59,133 nt of DNA from positions 1 to 59,133 of the forward strand of contig JAAAJB010000161.1 in the NCBI GenBank assembly GCA_016098155.1, in the 5' to 3' direction. The translations under genes and the position numbers were made by a program. The DNA is from Actinomortierella ambigua (lineage: Eukaryota; Mortierellomycota; Mortierellomycetes; Mortierellales; Mortierellaceae). Below are positions 11,570 to 22,949 of the stretch, piece after piece (position 1 is the stretch's first letter; each line of letters begins with the position of its first letter). A model generated the notes under the pieces. That model saw only the letters and a list, made by a program, of their open reading frames with translations. It made no database searches and had not been told where the DNA came from.

Positions 11570-14112
11570 ATGACCAAGGAGCACTCGCCCTCGCCCTCTC
11601 GTGTACAGGATGGTAGCTTCTACAACGCCGCACTCACCATCGTGCGCCAAGTCCTTAACCGGCGCATCAACAGAAACGCACAAGAATCCCTTGCCAGAGG
11701 TAGGCTACTCTTCTATGACCGACTTACTGTCTTGTGAATGGGTGCATATGACACTCTTCGGACCAAGACAGTGTGCCAGCATTACTCAGCTGCTCTTCTG
11801 TCCTCCCCCCTCCTTTCCTTTTTCCCGCTCCTTTTTTTTTGTTGTCGATCGGCAACCGTTTGTGATTTCTAGATATCGTCTGTGTTGCCGTCCGACTAAG
11901 GTGCTCAGAATTATTCATGTTCATGTTATTGTTCACCGTCTGCTGCGCGTGCTTGTCAGGGCAGGCAGCATTGTGGAATGCAAGATGAATAACAGCGAGA
12001 AAATGTTAGAAGTTACTCACCTCGTTTAAACTCTGTCTTTCTATGCTTCCCCTCCTTCTTCTTTCCTCTTTTGGGGTGCAACTCCTTGCACTCTCTTCCA
12101 TGCCTTGGTTTATCGAACCAATTGACCCGTGCTCGAATATAGATCCGCTTCGCTGGTGGACCAGCTGTTTATGACCAGCAACGACATTGCTCGCTTCCAA
12201 TCCATATTCCACCACGTAAGTCGAAGAAAGGAGAGGGAATAAGTTCATCCTCATTTTCGCGCACAGAAGATGGGGAGTGGGGAAGGGCGGATCTCCAAGA
12301 TAAGGGAAGGGGGGGGGGAAGGGGGCATGTGCACTACATCGTCTTTACCCACCTACCCACACACACACACCACAACACCTCTTGTTGCAAACAAAATTCC
12401 AGAATTTCTCTTCTTTCGAAAGAGGGAAGCAAATGAAACTGTCCCTCAATGTCGCCGTTGCCCCTTCAATTGGCTCCAGACCACGCTCTGTCCCCCCTCG
12501 CGAAAACACATCCTCGTCCCCCCACTTTCCCTAGTGCTTCTCTCTCTCACATACACACAACATACACACACACCCCCTGCAATGCGTGGGATCACACACG
12601 TTGTTTTGAGAATATCGTTGTTTTTGTACATATATTTGACCCTTTCTATCCACTGCTCTCACCCTTTCCCACTGCCCGAAAATCCAATGGGGCAAAATTA
12701 TTCAAGTTAGCCGTAATTTGCTCTCTAAACTAATATGCATGCAATGTTCTGCCTTTTTATTTTTTCTCCATCCATAAAACCATTTCTGGCCACACACGCT
12801 CTTGACTGGATAGTCTCAACGATTTCGGCACCTCGACTTGCTGAGCATCGGCGAAGACCATGTTTTTGTAGTCCATCGGGCGCTGCTCATGCAAGACATC
12901 CAGGATTATCTCTCGGGATCCAACAGGTACCTGCTCCGTGTCTTTGTCAATGTCGATTACCGCCTCTCCAAGCCTGCCATGGTAAGCAACGCAAAGAGGA
13001 TATATATATATATACAAATTGTATAGAGCTGACTGTACAGCAAATCCAGCGCCACAAGGCTTTGACTACACTACACCGTGGCTTCCCGTTCTCATGAATT
13101 TGCCAAGTCGTCTGTTATATTCTTCCCTTTCTTTTTGTCCGCTCAATAGATACCCGGCAACCGCTGCGTCCCTTTGGAAGACTACGTTGCGCACGTGTTG
13201 CGTCCAGAGATTGAGCTGAGGATACAGACCTGGGATGAGGCTGAGTATCAACGCCCGCCGCTACCAGTGCCGCGCAATGTCTCGCTCGTGACTCTGACGG
13301 GCTGGATGCTCACATACCCCATCATTTATGTCATCCCAAAGAGCAGGCGGAGGACCATCGCTAAAACATACCATAGCGACGATGGCGATCATTCGGAAGA
13401 GGTGGATGACGAGGAGGAAGACGAAGACAATGATCTACTGGGACGCAATTGCCTGGCCAACTACCCGCTTGTTGTGACACGGATATCGCTCGAACCCAAC
13501 TCTGAAATCGCCGGCTTGCAGGAGCATGCATTCATGAGCTTTAGCTTCCCGGCAGATTTGGATCCTCCCGGCAACGCGGAGTGTGATGATGGGTGCCATC
13601 GGGGCAGTCGACCTCCATCTCAGGACTTTTCGTCTCTGCCACCAGCCCGAACAAGCAGCGATGGTCGTCACCCATTGCGGACCAACAGCTCAAGCACGCA
13701 GGACAGCATCATGAGCGCTGAGTCGACGTCGTCTCCGCTGACAATCACGTCGGCCGATAGTGAGCGATTCTACCCGGACGATGATGACATTGAGAGTGCC
13801 GTGTTATCACCACGACCAACCAACGGCAGCCACGTTCTCATCCCACAGCCACCCGTAGCCTCTGCTGCTGCGGCAGCAGCAGATGCACCGCGAATGAATG
13901 ACAAGAAGGAACAGATCGCGCCGACAAAGACAGACCGTGCGGATCAGCAGGCTGAACAGCAAGAGGAGGCTGTCGAGGAGCAAGAGGTGTGCGTCTTTGC
14001 GGCGGGAAGGTCGTTCCTGCACCAGCTGCATGTGCGGTTCCAGCAACAAAAGCTCTGGACCAACTGGCAGGTTGGGCAGGAGACTGTGACACTACCTGTC
14101 GTGGCGATGTAG
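11570..14112 (+). CDS. C1orf74 / DUF4504-like protein (UPF0739 family), tentative
   Basis: Five exons: 11570-11699, 11873-11900 (28 nt), 12143-12215, 12814-12981, 13150-14112, giving 453 residues. The 28-nt exon is inferred: joining exon 1 directly to 12143 runs into a stop, whereas including it restores the frame (…SLARDIVCVAVRLRSASLV). The last exon has GWMLTYPIIYVIP, then NCLANYPLVVTRI, then a SFSFP segment and a C-terminal end VTLPVVAM. This order resembles the DUF4504 family of unknown function, but the match is from memory and weak. Two low-complexity acidic and Ser-rich insertions (about residues 205-225 and 280-390) enlarge the protein well beyond the ~270 residues of animal members. 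There is no signal peptide or membrane segment. The function is unknown. Confidence 0.55.
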
Positions 14113-14521
14113 AGAGAGAGAGAGAGAGAGATAGTGTGTGTGTAGGGGGGGGGGAGCATCAATAGCGGTCAAGTTCTTCTCTAGTCTAATACTTTATACG
14201 CTTATTTTCTAATAATACTTTTGAACGCTTGAGGTGTGTGCGTCTGTGCCTATGATGTCCGTCTGTCTGTGGGTGTGGGTGCGAGTGTGGGTGTCTGTGT
14301 CCATTTATCTGTTGTGTATCCAGGGCATCTTGTGTGCGGAGGGCAGAAAAGAAGGGAACAGAAAAAAAAGCAGCCTCTCGCCCGTCGTCGCTGGGAAAGA
14401 AGGACAGGACAATGCATGGGGGGGTCCCACCCATGCCTAAACTTTGTTTTTCATTTTTTTGCCTGACGCTGACTCGACTTGAATTTTTTCACTCCCTCTC
14501 TCAACCTCGCGCGCTCTACTC

Positions 14522-14552
<31 letters not shown>

Positions 14553-14815
14553 AACTTGCACTTTGTCCTTTCTTTCCTTGCTCTTTCCTCCATCTCAACC
14601 TTGAAGGGCAGGTTCAGCCTCTTCTCATTCTTTCCATCCGCATCCTCCGCCTGACATCGTCCCTGTCCCATTCTCTCTGTCAGCGAGACCCAGACATACA
14701 CACAGCTCCCACGCTGCTGCTGCTGTTGGATACTAGCACCTTTCTTTGTGACCCCTCCTCTCCACCATCTCCAACCTGAAAAAATACATTGCATCACTTG
14801 CACCTTCCCTCACCC
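14113..14815. other. Intergenic, promoter/5' UTR of the PDK1-like gene
   Basis: It starts with a (GA)n run directly after the upstream stop and holds a GT-rich tract around 14230-14310. It then becomes strongly pyrimidine-rich, with (CT)n at 14520-14550, up to the next start codon. Pyrimidine-rich leaders recur before many genes in this window. No gene is seen. Confidence 0.55.
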
Positions 14816-15597
14816 ATGGCCGACCACTCATCCCCGTCGTCCTCATCCTCATCCACACAGTCTGTCGAGGCAGTAAGCGCTAATCAGCATGCAAATGGCC
14901 CTGCTGCCTCCCCAGACCAGCAAGGGTTGAACAATGCAGCAGAACTGCCTTTGGCGACACACGACAACACCATGCCATCCAACAACACTTCTCCCACCAA
15001 TGATGTTGCATCTCCTGCCCAGACCGCCTCGGCTGAAGCGTCCACACCGCCAACGGGACCGCAGCCTGCAGTTCGCAAGCGTACTCTCAATGACTATCGT
15101 CTCGGCAGAACTCTTGGCGAAGGCTCTTACTCCACTGTAAGTTGAACCCAGCAAAAAAAACTGTTGTCCACCCCCCTCCCCCCCCCAAAGCTCTGTCTTC
15201 CAGGGGAAACAATGGTGCATGTCCCAACAGCCAACTTGGAAACTCGCAAGGCACCCAACACCTAGGCAACAGCGAGAAGACAGAAGGAAGCCTGAGAGCA
15301 ACAATGCAGAGAGAGAGAAAGAGAGAGCTTCGTACCACCATGGAAGGTGGTGGGGAACAGAGAGGGCCACTTGCATTTGGCCTTCTCCATTGTATTGTGG
15401 GTATGAACGCTTTAGCCATCAGTCCAGTTGGATCGTGAGGATTTCTAAGGCAACTGGAAAACTGACAGCGGACAGAGCTGATCAATCGTGGTATCACTAT
15501 CAACATTGATAAAAAAAAATTACATAGCAGCAAGAGCTACATACAACAACAACAACACTGAGAACATACTCAAGGCTGCATCTCAAAGGGAGAAAGC

Positions 15598-15656
<59 letters not shown>

Positions 15657-18600
15657 GATACATGCAGCATGTCTGGAAAATAATGAGATGCATCCGATAG
15701 ATGGGCTGCTCTGTCGCTTTGTCCCCACCTTCCTCTTGCTATGTCTGCCCCCCTCCTCTCCCTCTCCATGTATCTTCCTATGTTTCTTCTCTTTCTCCTT
15801 CAAACACCCATCGGCTTGCCCACTGGGGGCTTCGACTAAAGATGAACATCGCGTTCTTTTTTGGCGCATTTGGATGCAGTACCTTTTTTTTTCGTCCCTA
15901 CTTTTCACGCCATTTTCGGTCCCTTTCTTTCGGAGAAAGAACGATCGAGTTATTAACTCTCTTATTGTACTGTGACCCCTCCTTGTACGTTTTGAATGAT
16001 ACCTTTTCTCCCTCCCCCTCCCAGGTCGTGGCTGCAATTGACTTATCCAATGGTCGCGAATATGCAATCAAGGTGCTGGATAAGCGACATATCATCCGAG
16101 AGAAGAAGGTCAAGTACGTCAATATCGAAAAGAATGTCCTCTACAAACTGGATCATCCCGGCGTCGTCAAGCTGTACTCGACTTTCCAAGACAATGCAAG
16201 CCTTTGTAAGTGATCTTTGGTCTCCTTTCCCCCCCTTCCTCTTCCCCTCTCTTCCTCCCTACACCCTCCCCTCACCCTCCCTTTTCACACCTGAATTCAT
16301 ACACGCACACACACAAAGACACCCTGCTGCTCTAATCTGTTCAGGAGTATTGCGTGGAAAGCGCTCTTTGAAGATGGCGGAACTGCGTATCAACATCCGA
16401 TCAATCATGGGTGACACTGAGCGATCAAGGGTGATCAGACCTGACCAAACTGCATGTCAACCAACAGCCAGTCAGCCAGCCTCAGCATGAGGGTGGAAAG
16501 CAGATGATACATGCCTCCGTTCCATCCCTTTGTCACTCCCTCTACTCGCCTCTCTCTCTCTTCTCTCTCTCTCTCTCTCTCTCTCTCGCTCGCTCGCTCG
16601 CTCTCTCCCCTATTCAACCAGAACGGCGCGACTTTTCAGCATAATATCCTTGGGTGGTTACCGTGCTGTTGTCTGCCTTTTCCCAGCTTGTTGGTTTCTT
16701 TGTGACAGCATGCATGAGAGGTTAGGTGTAGTAAAGCCGACTGCTTCTCGACATATCGTTACAGAAACTGCACAGCTGAGTTTGTCAGTCGGGACAGAAA
16801 AACAGGCGAGCTCACGAACTGAGCATGCATCTGCATGAATTGCAAAGCAGGAGCAGCCTTGATGACCCCGAGGTTGGATATGAAAATGGACCAAAAAATA
16901 TAGTGAGAACCTGAAAGAGAGCAGGAGGAGACCTGAACATTTTGTCCAGGAGAGCATTACTCCAGGGAGTAGTTGCAAATTGGAAACAGCTTGGAGGCGT
17001 GGCTTCGACCCTTTTTTCATTTTTGCCTCGTTAACAGGACAAGGAGTAACAAGGAAAAGGCGTTAGAGTTGCTTGTTTTTCTCACATTTTGGTTGAAAGT
17101 GCATCGGAAAGAAGAGGGTTTTTTTTTGTTGTTGCATTTCGATGCACAATTTTCTTGCATATGTTCTAATGGCTGCAAGGGGAGCGAAAGGGCAAACGGA
17201 AACACGGAGCTGGAAGTCAGTGGGTGCACCCCGAAGATTCACAAAAAGGGTTGTTCATAGATTTGTCTAACAGATTTTCTTCGCGTACTGGTATTGAACT
17301 TAGACTATGTTTTGGAAGTTTGCAACAACGGAGAGCTGCTGACCTATATCAAGAAGGTACATTCTCTGCGCAGGACGAAAATAACTCTTGGCTTCATTCC
17401 TTTGAGTTCCAACAAGCGGACGCACTAACAGGATCCTTTTCTGTCAATACGATTTGGTTTTCGGTGACCATTTCTAGCTGGGATCCTTTGATGAAAACTG
17501 TACCCAGTTCTATGCCGCGCAGATCTTCTCAGCCGTGGAGTATGTCCATTCTCAAGGCGTTATTCACCGTGATCTCAAACCTGAGAAGTAAGCTATCGTA
17601 TCCATGAAGTTAAATTATGGATGGTGTCGCCAGTCTCTTCAGCAGCACCTAGAGGCTAACTAGCACTGTTTCTCTCTGTAGTATCTTGATGGACAGCCGC
17701 ATGTATATCAAACTGACAGACTTTGGCACGGCGAAGATCCTGGATCCCTCGCCTGATTCGGATCGAGCAAACTCGTTTGTCGGCACAGCGGAGTATGTCT
17801 CGCCGGAATTGCTAACGGAGAAGTCGGCATGCAAAAGGTAACCTTGACCTTTGTACTTCTGTGTATGCCAAAGATATTTGGCTGTCTGATTGATCGATTT
17901 GGACAACTCGTTATTTATTTTTCTACCTCTTGGTTCTACGTCTGCAGCTCCGACTGGTGGGCTTTAGGGTGTATCATTTACCAGTTGCTTGCAGGACGAC
18001 CACCATTCAAGGGCTCCAACGAATACCAGACATTCCAAAAGATTGTCAAGCTTGAGTATTCATTCCCTCCAGGGTTCCCGCGGAAGGCCATGGATATTGT
18101 ATCAAAGCTCTTGGTACTGGATCCCAGTAAGCGGTTAGGAGGCAATGGAAACTTCTCTGACATCAAGACGCACGAGTTCTACGATGGTGTGGACTGGTCT
18201 CGACTGTGGCAGGATCCGGCACCCAGGCTCCTGCCATATCTGCCACCAACGCCGACACACAACCAGGAGCCATTGAGGAGTGACCACGATCCCGCCAGTG
18301 ACCTGTGGACCCATCTGGATCGAATTGTTGAGCGCAAGTTGGATGAGATGATCCAGAATGGGGAAGTGGACGCTTACGAGGGACACGAAGAGCAGCCAGT
18401 CCAGAGGCGTGTGGTGAATGCTGATGTTCACTACAGCGACGACGATGATGATGGTCAAGAGCCGGATGATGGTATTGCTTATGCGGATCCTCAGGACGAG
18501 TACATGCGTCAGCTGGCTCTTAACGGCCAGCAATACCAGCAGCAGCAATTCCACCATCAGAGCTATCATCACAACAGCTATAATCCTCCCGCGCTGAGCA

Positions 18601-20370
18601 ATGAGTACCAACATCATCCGCACCACCCTCATCAGAGCCCCCAGCCATTGGCCCAGCCTTTGGCCCAGTCGGTGCCAGCGGTGCCAATGACAAATTCGGA
18701 CCGCACCGTGCCTTCTTCACCTTCGCAACCCGTGGTCGACACTACTGTCCCTCAGGATGGAGCAGTATCACAGAGCCCTTCGCCGAAAGCTGGAAACAAG
18801 AAATCGCGTAACGTCTTTGCGGCATTATTCTCTTCGTCGCCATCAACCCCATCTCAGGACAAGCAGGGCACCCCAAAATCGTCCAAGCGTCAGTCACGGC
18901 AAAGCATTGGCAGACATCGTGCAAGTCGGGATATGGGCGACAGAAGTATTGCTGGCGTGACCTTTTCGTCCATGGCACCGCTTTCTGGATCGACTTTTGA
19001 GAGCACCATCCCACCTATCTCAGAGGCGATGACGCGTGAAAATTCGAGTATGTCGCTTGGAGTAACGGCACAGGAAGTGAACTTGCAGACAAGAAAAGCG
19101 CGCCTGGAACTTCAATCCAAGTTTTCGCCATGGTAAGGTGCAAAGGAGGGGAAAACAGGTGTCGGACGCCCCAGTACTCCTGAGACCGATGAGAGCCATC
19201 TCATCTATTGGGCCTTTTATTAACCGGTTATTTCCTATCTCCCCATCTTTTTTCTTGAATAGGAGCAAGTTTTTGTTGCCTGACGAACTAGTGCTGTACC
19301 AGTCGCCTATCTTGAAGCGGAAGGCATTTTTCTCCAAGAGCTGCTTCCTGGTGTTGACAGACTACCCTCGCTTGCTGTACTTTGACGATTCGAACCATAA
19401 TTTCCGCCGTCAGTTTTACAGTAACACCATCGCTGGCTTCAGCTATTCACAGCAACTGCAAATCCGACATCAACTCCTGCAGATCCAACCCCAGACCCAT
19501 CATCAGCCGTCAGTCACCCGTTTGAGCGTCGCCTTGGAGGAGGGCGAAGAGCTGACGCCTCCACCGCGCATTGGCAATGGTGGAGCCAGTGTCCATCATG
19601 CACCTTCGTCGAACACCTCGCTCTCATCACTGCACTTGCAACCACCAGCAATGCTTGCAGCCACGACCCCAGCATCGTCATGCTCCTCTTCGTCAATCTC
19701 GCTTGCGCCACCTTCTTCGGTGGCTAGTAAAGGACACGCTCAGCATCAACAGCAACCACCACAACATCGACTTTCAATCTCTGGAAGCCCAGCCATGACA
19801 CCCCTTTCAGAGAGCCCACCCGACAGGGCGTCGTCGTCGTCAAAGTCAATGGTGGTTCCAATGCGGCCTGCTCAACGTCCCCGGCCGCCGCCTCCCAAGC
19901 CTCCGCTGAAGGGCGAAGTCCAGCTGTTGACGCGCCCGATTATAGAGCTCAAGGGGAAGAAATGCTTCTTCATTCATACGTCGAAGAAGAGCCTTTACTT
20001 TGAGGAGGTGCCCTTGCCTTCGTCAGTGACTCGTGGTGGCGGCGGAGGAGCCCTGTTGATGTCATCGGCGTCATCGATATCATCAGTCCCTGCCTCACCT
20101 CTGCCTACGGCCTCCGCCACTTCGACAACTCTGGTGGCTAGCGCCAGCAATAATAGCAATGCGACGACAGTGATTGCCGATTCACCGTCCACATCAACCT
20201 TGGGCACCATCAACAATACCCAGTCTGCCTCTGTCACCCACGGAGGCTCTTCCGGCGCCAGCACGCCAAACCCAACACACCTGCAGCCAGTTAGCATTGG
20301 TGATGCCAAGACCTGGGTGCATATCCTTCAGCGGACCATTTCTGACCTTGTCGAGGAGCTATCCTCATAA
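14816..20370 (+). CDS. PDK1-type AGC protein kinase (Pkh1/2, Ksg1 homologue)
   Basis: Seven exons: 14816-15136, 16025-16205, 17304-17356, 17478-17587, 17682-17837, 17948-19132, 19263-20370, giving 1037 residues. 3-phosphoinositide-dependent kinases phosphorylate the activation loops of other AGC kinases at the membrane. The catalytic domain starts near residue 93 (YRLGRTLGEGSYSTV). It has the lysine AIKVLDK, HRDLKPEN (Asp ~217), DFGTAK (~235) and the PDK1-specific loop ANSFVGTAEYVSPELL. The 53-nt exon 3 is set by an acceptor after TTAG that gives SLYYVLEVCNNGELL; an upstream AG would add residues to a conserved strand. A long Gln/His/Ser/Pro linker follows. The C-terminal PH-like domain begins SPWSKFLLPDELVLYQ across the last intron. 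It is broken by two low-complexity insertions and ends in the helix AKTWVHILQRTISDL. Introns 1 (888 nt) and 2 (1098 nt) are unusually long. Confidence 0.9.
15601..15655. repeat. (AG)n microsatellite in PDK1 intron 1
   Basis: A perfect AG dinucleotide tract of about 54 bases inside the first intron of the PDK1-like gene. It is the longest perfect dinucleotide run in the window. Confidence 0.95.
16206..17303 (+). other. Long intron 2 of the PDK1-like gene
   Basis: A 1098-nt intron, with donor GTAAGT, a branch-like CTAAC about 25 bases before the acceptor, and the acceptor TTAG. It contains a CT-rich tract (16550-16610). The segment 16850-17260 is less repetitive and contains only short open frames. 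I see no nested gene. Confidence 0.6.
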
Positions 20371-20442
20371 GAAAGAAAATCAAGAGCGGTCGTAGTAGTA
20401 GAAAGATGATATAGCAGTGATGCGGAAGGAAGAAAAAAAAAG

Positions 20443-20475
20443 TTTTTTTTTTAAAAAAAAAAAAAAAAAAAAAAA
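20443..20475. repeat. T10-A23 homopolymer pair between convergent genes
   Basis: A run of 10 T is followed directly by 23 A in the 117-base space between the PDK1 stop (+) and the kinase stop (-). It could fold as a simple hairpin and may serve as a U-rich 3' element for the minus-strand gene. The functional role is inferred only. Confidence 0.6.
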
Positions 20476-20487
20476 GGTGCTGTTTGT

Positions 20488-22662
20488 CTACAGGAGCTCA
20501 TTGGCTTCATCGAGAATGTCCTCGACCGTTGGCCGATTGGTCGGATCCGAGTCGAAGCAGCGCTCGATCCACTTACAAAAAGCCTGCGGGGTGTGGTCGG
20601 GGATGTGTTCACGGCCGCCGACGCGGACATGGGCAAAGACGCTTTCCTCGTCATGTAGATGAGCAAAGGGGAAACACGAGTTGGCGGAGAGCTCCCACAA
20701 GACCATGCCAAACGAGTACATGTCGGACTTGAAAGAATACCGGATCGGCGCACCACCGGTGAGCAACTCGGGCGCCATCCATCGAGGCGAGCCAGCGACG
20801 CCTTTTTCGTGCGGAAGTGCATAGCCATAACCACCCTCCTTGACGGCTGTCGGTGGGATTTCAAGGGCGAGCGCAAAGCTCGTCAGTTTGGCTCGCCCGT
20901 CCTTGGTTAGCATGACATTGCGCGAGCGCAGATTGCGGTGGATGACGCCTTGATCATGAATGTAGGCCAGGCCAAGGGCGATTTCCTGAGCGAGTCTTTC
21001 CTTGGTCGACCAATCACCCACGGCGACGCCTGTTGTTCCCCCACCACCCGCTCCCGCCTGGCTAGCAGCAGCACCAGCTGTGTCGGGGAAGAATATGGGC
21101 GACCGAAGCGCATCCTGCAAGGACCCTCCCTCGGCCAGCTCATAAATGATAACCATACTTCCCTTATGATGCGAGGTCCCATAAAACTGGATGATGTGCC
21201 GATGGCGCAATCGCTCCATGATGCCAATCTCGTGTAGGATGGACGCCTCTCGGTCCTGCGCATACGTTCGCCGAAACTTCTTTATAGCACAGATCTGTCG
21301 CGCCCACTTGCCCTTGAAGACCTCCCCAAAGATGCCGGAGCCGATTCGACTGCCAAGGACCAATTTCGGGTCTGTTCGTTGACCTTTATCTATTTTCGAC
21401 TCGTCTCTTCCTCCTTTTCGTCCTCCGGGATCTTGATCCTTCGTCGCGGTCGGACGTTTGGGAATGAACGGCGGCGACGCCGGCAGTCGTGATGACTGTT
21501 CGGGCAAAGTGGGTGCCGCCCATGACGTTGAGGGCGAGTTGTTGCTAAGGCTGCCCCAGCTTTTTGAGGACTCGTTGCTAAAGTCGCTGGGTATGGACAG
21601 GATAGTCGGCTGCTGAATTGTGTCTCCCGCCAAGGTGGAAGATGGAGGTGGTGATGCTACCTTTGTCGTTGGTAAGAGCAGTTCGTCGTCAAAAGCTGGG
21701 GGCTGAGTAATCGATAGCCTGGATATCATTCCGGAGGTAACATCCACGGTGCTACCATGGTACTCAAGGTCAGCAAAGTCCGCTTCCGGCTCGCTGACAT
21801 GGCCCACCATCTCCTTCGCATCTGGCCTGAAGGCAGGGTCCTGTTCCCAGCAGCGCTCGATCCATCTCCGATAGTCGGCCGGTGTGTGGTCCGGCACCAT
21901 TTCACGCTTTCCATTCACAACTGATGCCATGACGACATGCTGGTTCGGCTGGTCCTTGAACGGCGTTGTGCAATTCGCCGCCATCTCCCACATGACCATA
22001 CCTAGAGCATAGATGTCGGATTTTGTCGAGTAGGCAGGTCGTAGATCCAGCACTTCTGGCGCCATCCATCGTAAAGTGCCTTTGAGCCCTCCTCCTACGG
22101 CAGTGTCATCCGCAAACGACTTGGATGCGCTCGTTGTCTTGACCGTGGCCAATCCAAAGTCGCACAGTCGCACCTCCAAGTGGCGAGTCATCAGGACGTT
22201 GGCGCTCTTGAGGTCGCGGTGCAGGATATTCTCGGAGTGCATGTAGGCCAATCCACGCGCAATCTCTTGATAGATCCGTGTCCGATCCTCCCAGCCTTGG
22301 AGCCGCATGGCCCATCGACTACCACCAGTGTAATTGAGGTCATCCTCACTGATAGTCTTGTTTCCGCTGCCAGTACTGTTGTAGTTGTTTGTTTCCTCGA
22401 TGACATGGCGGAGGCTTCCACCCTCGGCAAAATCCATGATGATGACCAGCTGTCCTTCGTGGTGAAAGGATTTGTAGAACTGGATGATATGCCGATGGCG
22501 GAGTTGCTGCAGTAGCTGAATCTCTCTCTGGATGGCAACATGCTGATACTCAGACTCGCTGAGCAGGACCTGCTTGACAGCACATGCTTGACCTTGCCAT
22601 CGTCCAAAGTGAACGGTGCCATAGCCGCCCTGTCCTACAACTTTGCCTAATATCAAAGACAT
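20488..22662 (-). CDS. Tandem protein kinase-pseudokinase
   Basis: A single coding exon of 724 residues. The start is the ATG at 22662. Upstream in-frame codons contain no ATG, and a TTTGCAG acceptor lies 37 bases before it, pointing to a 5' UTR intron. Domain 1 (~1-290) is an apparently active TKL-like kinase: glycine loop GQGGYG (~10-15), AVK lysine (~30), HRDLKSAN (Asp ~150), DFGLA (~168) and RWMAPE. Domain 2 (~434-724) has the same fold with a GSGIFG loop and AIK lysine (~461). Its HRD is HRN (~577), and DFG is replaced by SFA (~595), so both the catalytic base and the metal-binding Asp are missing. RWMAPEL is kept. A Ser/Pro-rich linker (~310-430) separates them. This resembles the JAK idea of a regulatory pseudokinase, but with the active domain first. 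It is transcribed divergently from the F-box gene, 287 bases away. Confidence 0.88.
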   Translation of the reverse strand: MSLILGKVVGQGGYGTVHFGRWQGQACAVKQVLLSESEYQHVAIQREIQLLQQLRHRHIIQFYKSFHHEGQLVIIMDFAEGGSLRHVIEETNNYNSTGSGNKTISEDDLNYTGGSRWAMRLQGWEDRTRIYQEIARGLAYMHSENILHRDLKSANVLMTRHLEVRLCDFGLATVKTTSASKSFADDTAVGGGLKGTLRWMAPEVLDLRPAYSTKSDIYALGMVMWEMAANCTTPFKDQPNQHVVMASVVNGKREMVPDHTPADYRRWIERCWEQDPAFRPDAKEMVGHVSEPEADFADLEYHGSTVDVTSGMISRLSITQPPAFDDELLLPTTKVASPPPSSTLAGDTIQQPTILSIPSDFSNESSKSWGSLSNNSPSTSWAAPTLPEQSSRLPASPPFIPKRPTATKDQDPGGRKGGRDESKIDKGQRTDPKLVLGSRIGSGIFGEVFKGKWARQICAIKKFRRTYAQDREASILHEIGIMERLRHRHIIQFYGTSHHKGSMVIIYELAEGGSLQDALRSPIFFPDTAGAAASQAGAGGGGTTGVAVGDWSTKERLAQEIALGLAYIHDQGVIHRNLRSRNVMLTKDGRAKLTSFALALEIPPTAVKEGGYGYALPHEKGVAGSPRWMAPELLTGGAPIRYSFKSDMYSFGMVLWELSANSCFPFAHLHDEESVFAHVRVGGREHIPDHTPQAFCKWIERCFDSDPTNRPTVEDILDEANELL

Positions 22663-22911
22663 TTCTGTTGGACAAGGGGAGGGTGCTGTGTCAGTCTCCT
22701 GCAAACAACCCAATTACAAGATGAATTGAATACACGAAAGGAGATGCGTACTGCTTCCAATGCTCAATGTCCTGCGGATTAAGATTGAATTGTTTGTTGA
22801 ACAAAGCACATGAACAAGCAAAATAAAGCTCATTTCACTCCCCAACTTTAAGCCCAAGCCCCAAAGCTCTCCTTTTTTCTTTCATACCTCTTTCCACGCC
22901 CCACCCTCCCC

Positions 22912-22938
22912 CCACCACCACCACCACCACCACCACCA
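22912..22938. repeat. (CCA)n microsatellite in F-box leader
   Basis: Nine CCA triplets immediately before the start of the first F-box-like gene. The tract is absent from the second copy, so it expanded or was lost after duplication. Confidence 0.9.
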
Positions 22939-22949
22939 AGATTTGTCAA

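Noticed and set aside
17265..17303. Earlier AG (CTAACAG) as acceptor of PDK1 exon 3
   Set aside because: In frame, but it would insert 13 residues into a conserved strand (SLYYVLEVC). The CTAAC is better read as the branch point for the TTAG acceptor at 17303.
22663..22713. Extra N-terminal residues of the kinase-pseudokinase open frame
   Set aside because: The extension starts with TTG, not ATG, and contains a TTTGCAG acceptor. It is best explained as 5' UTR and intron.
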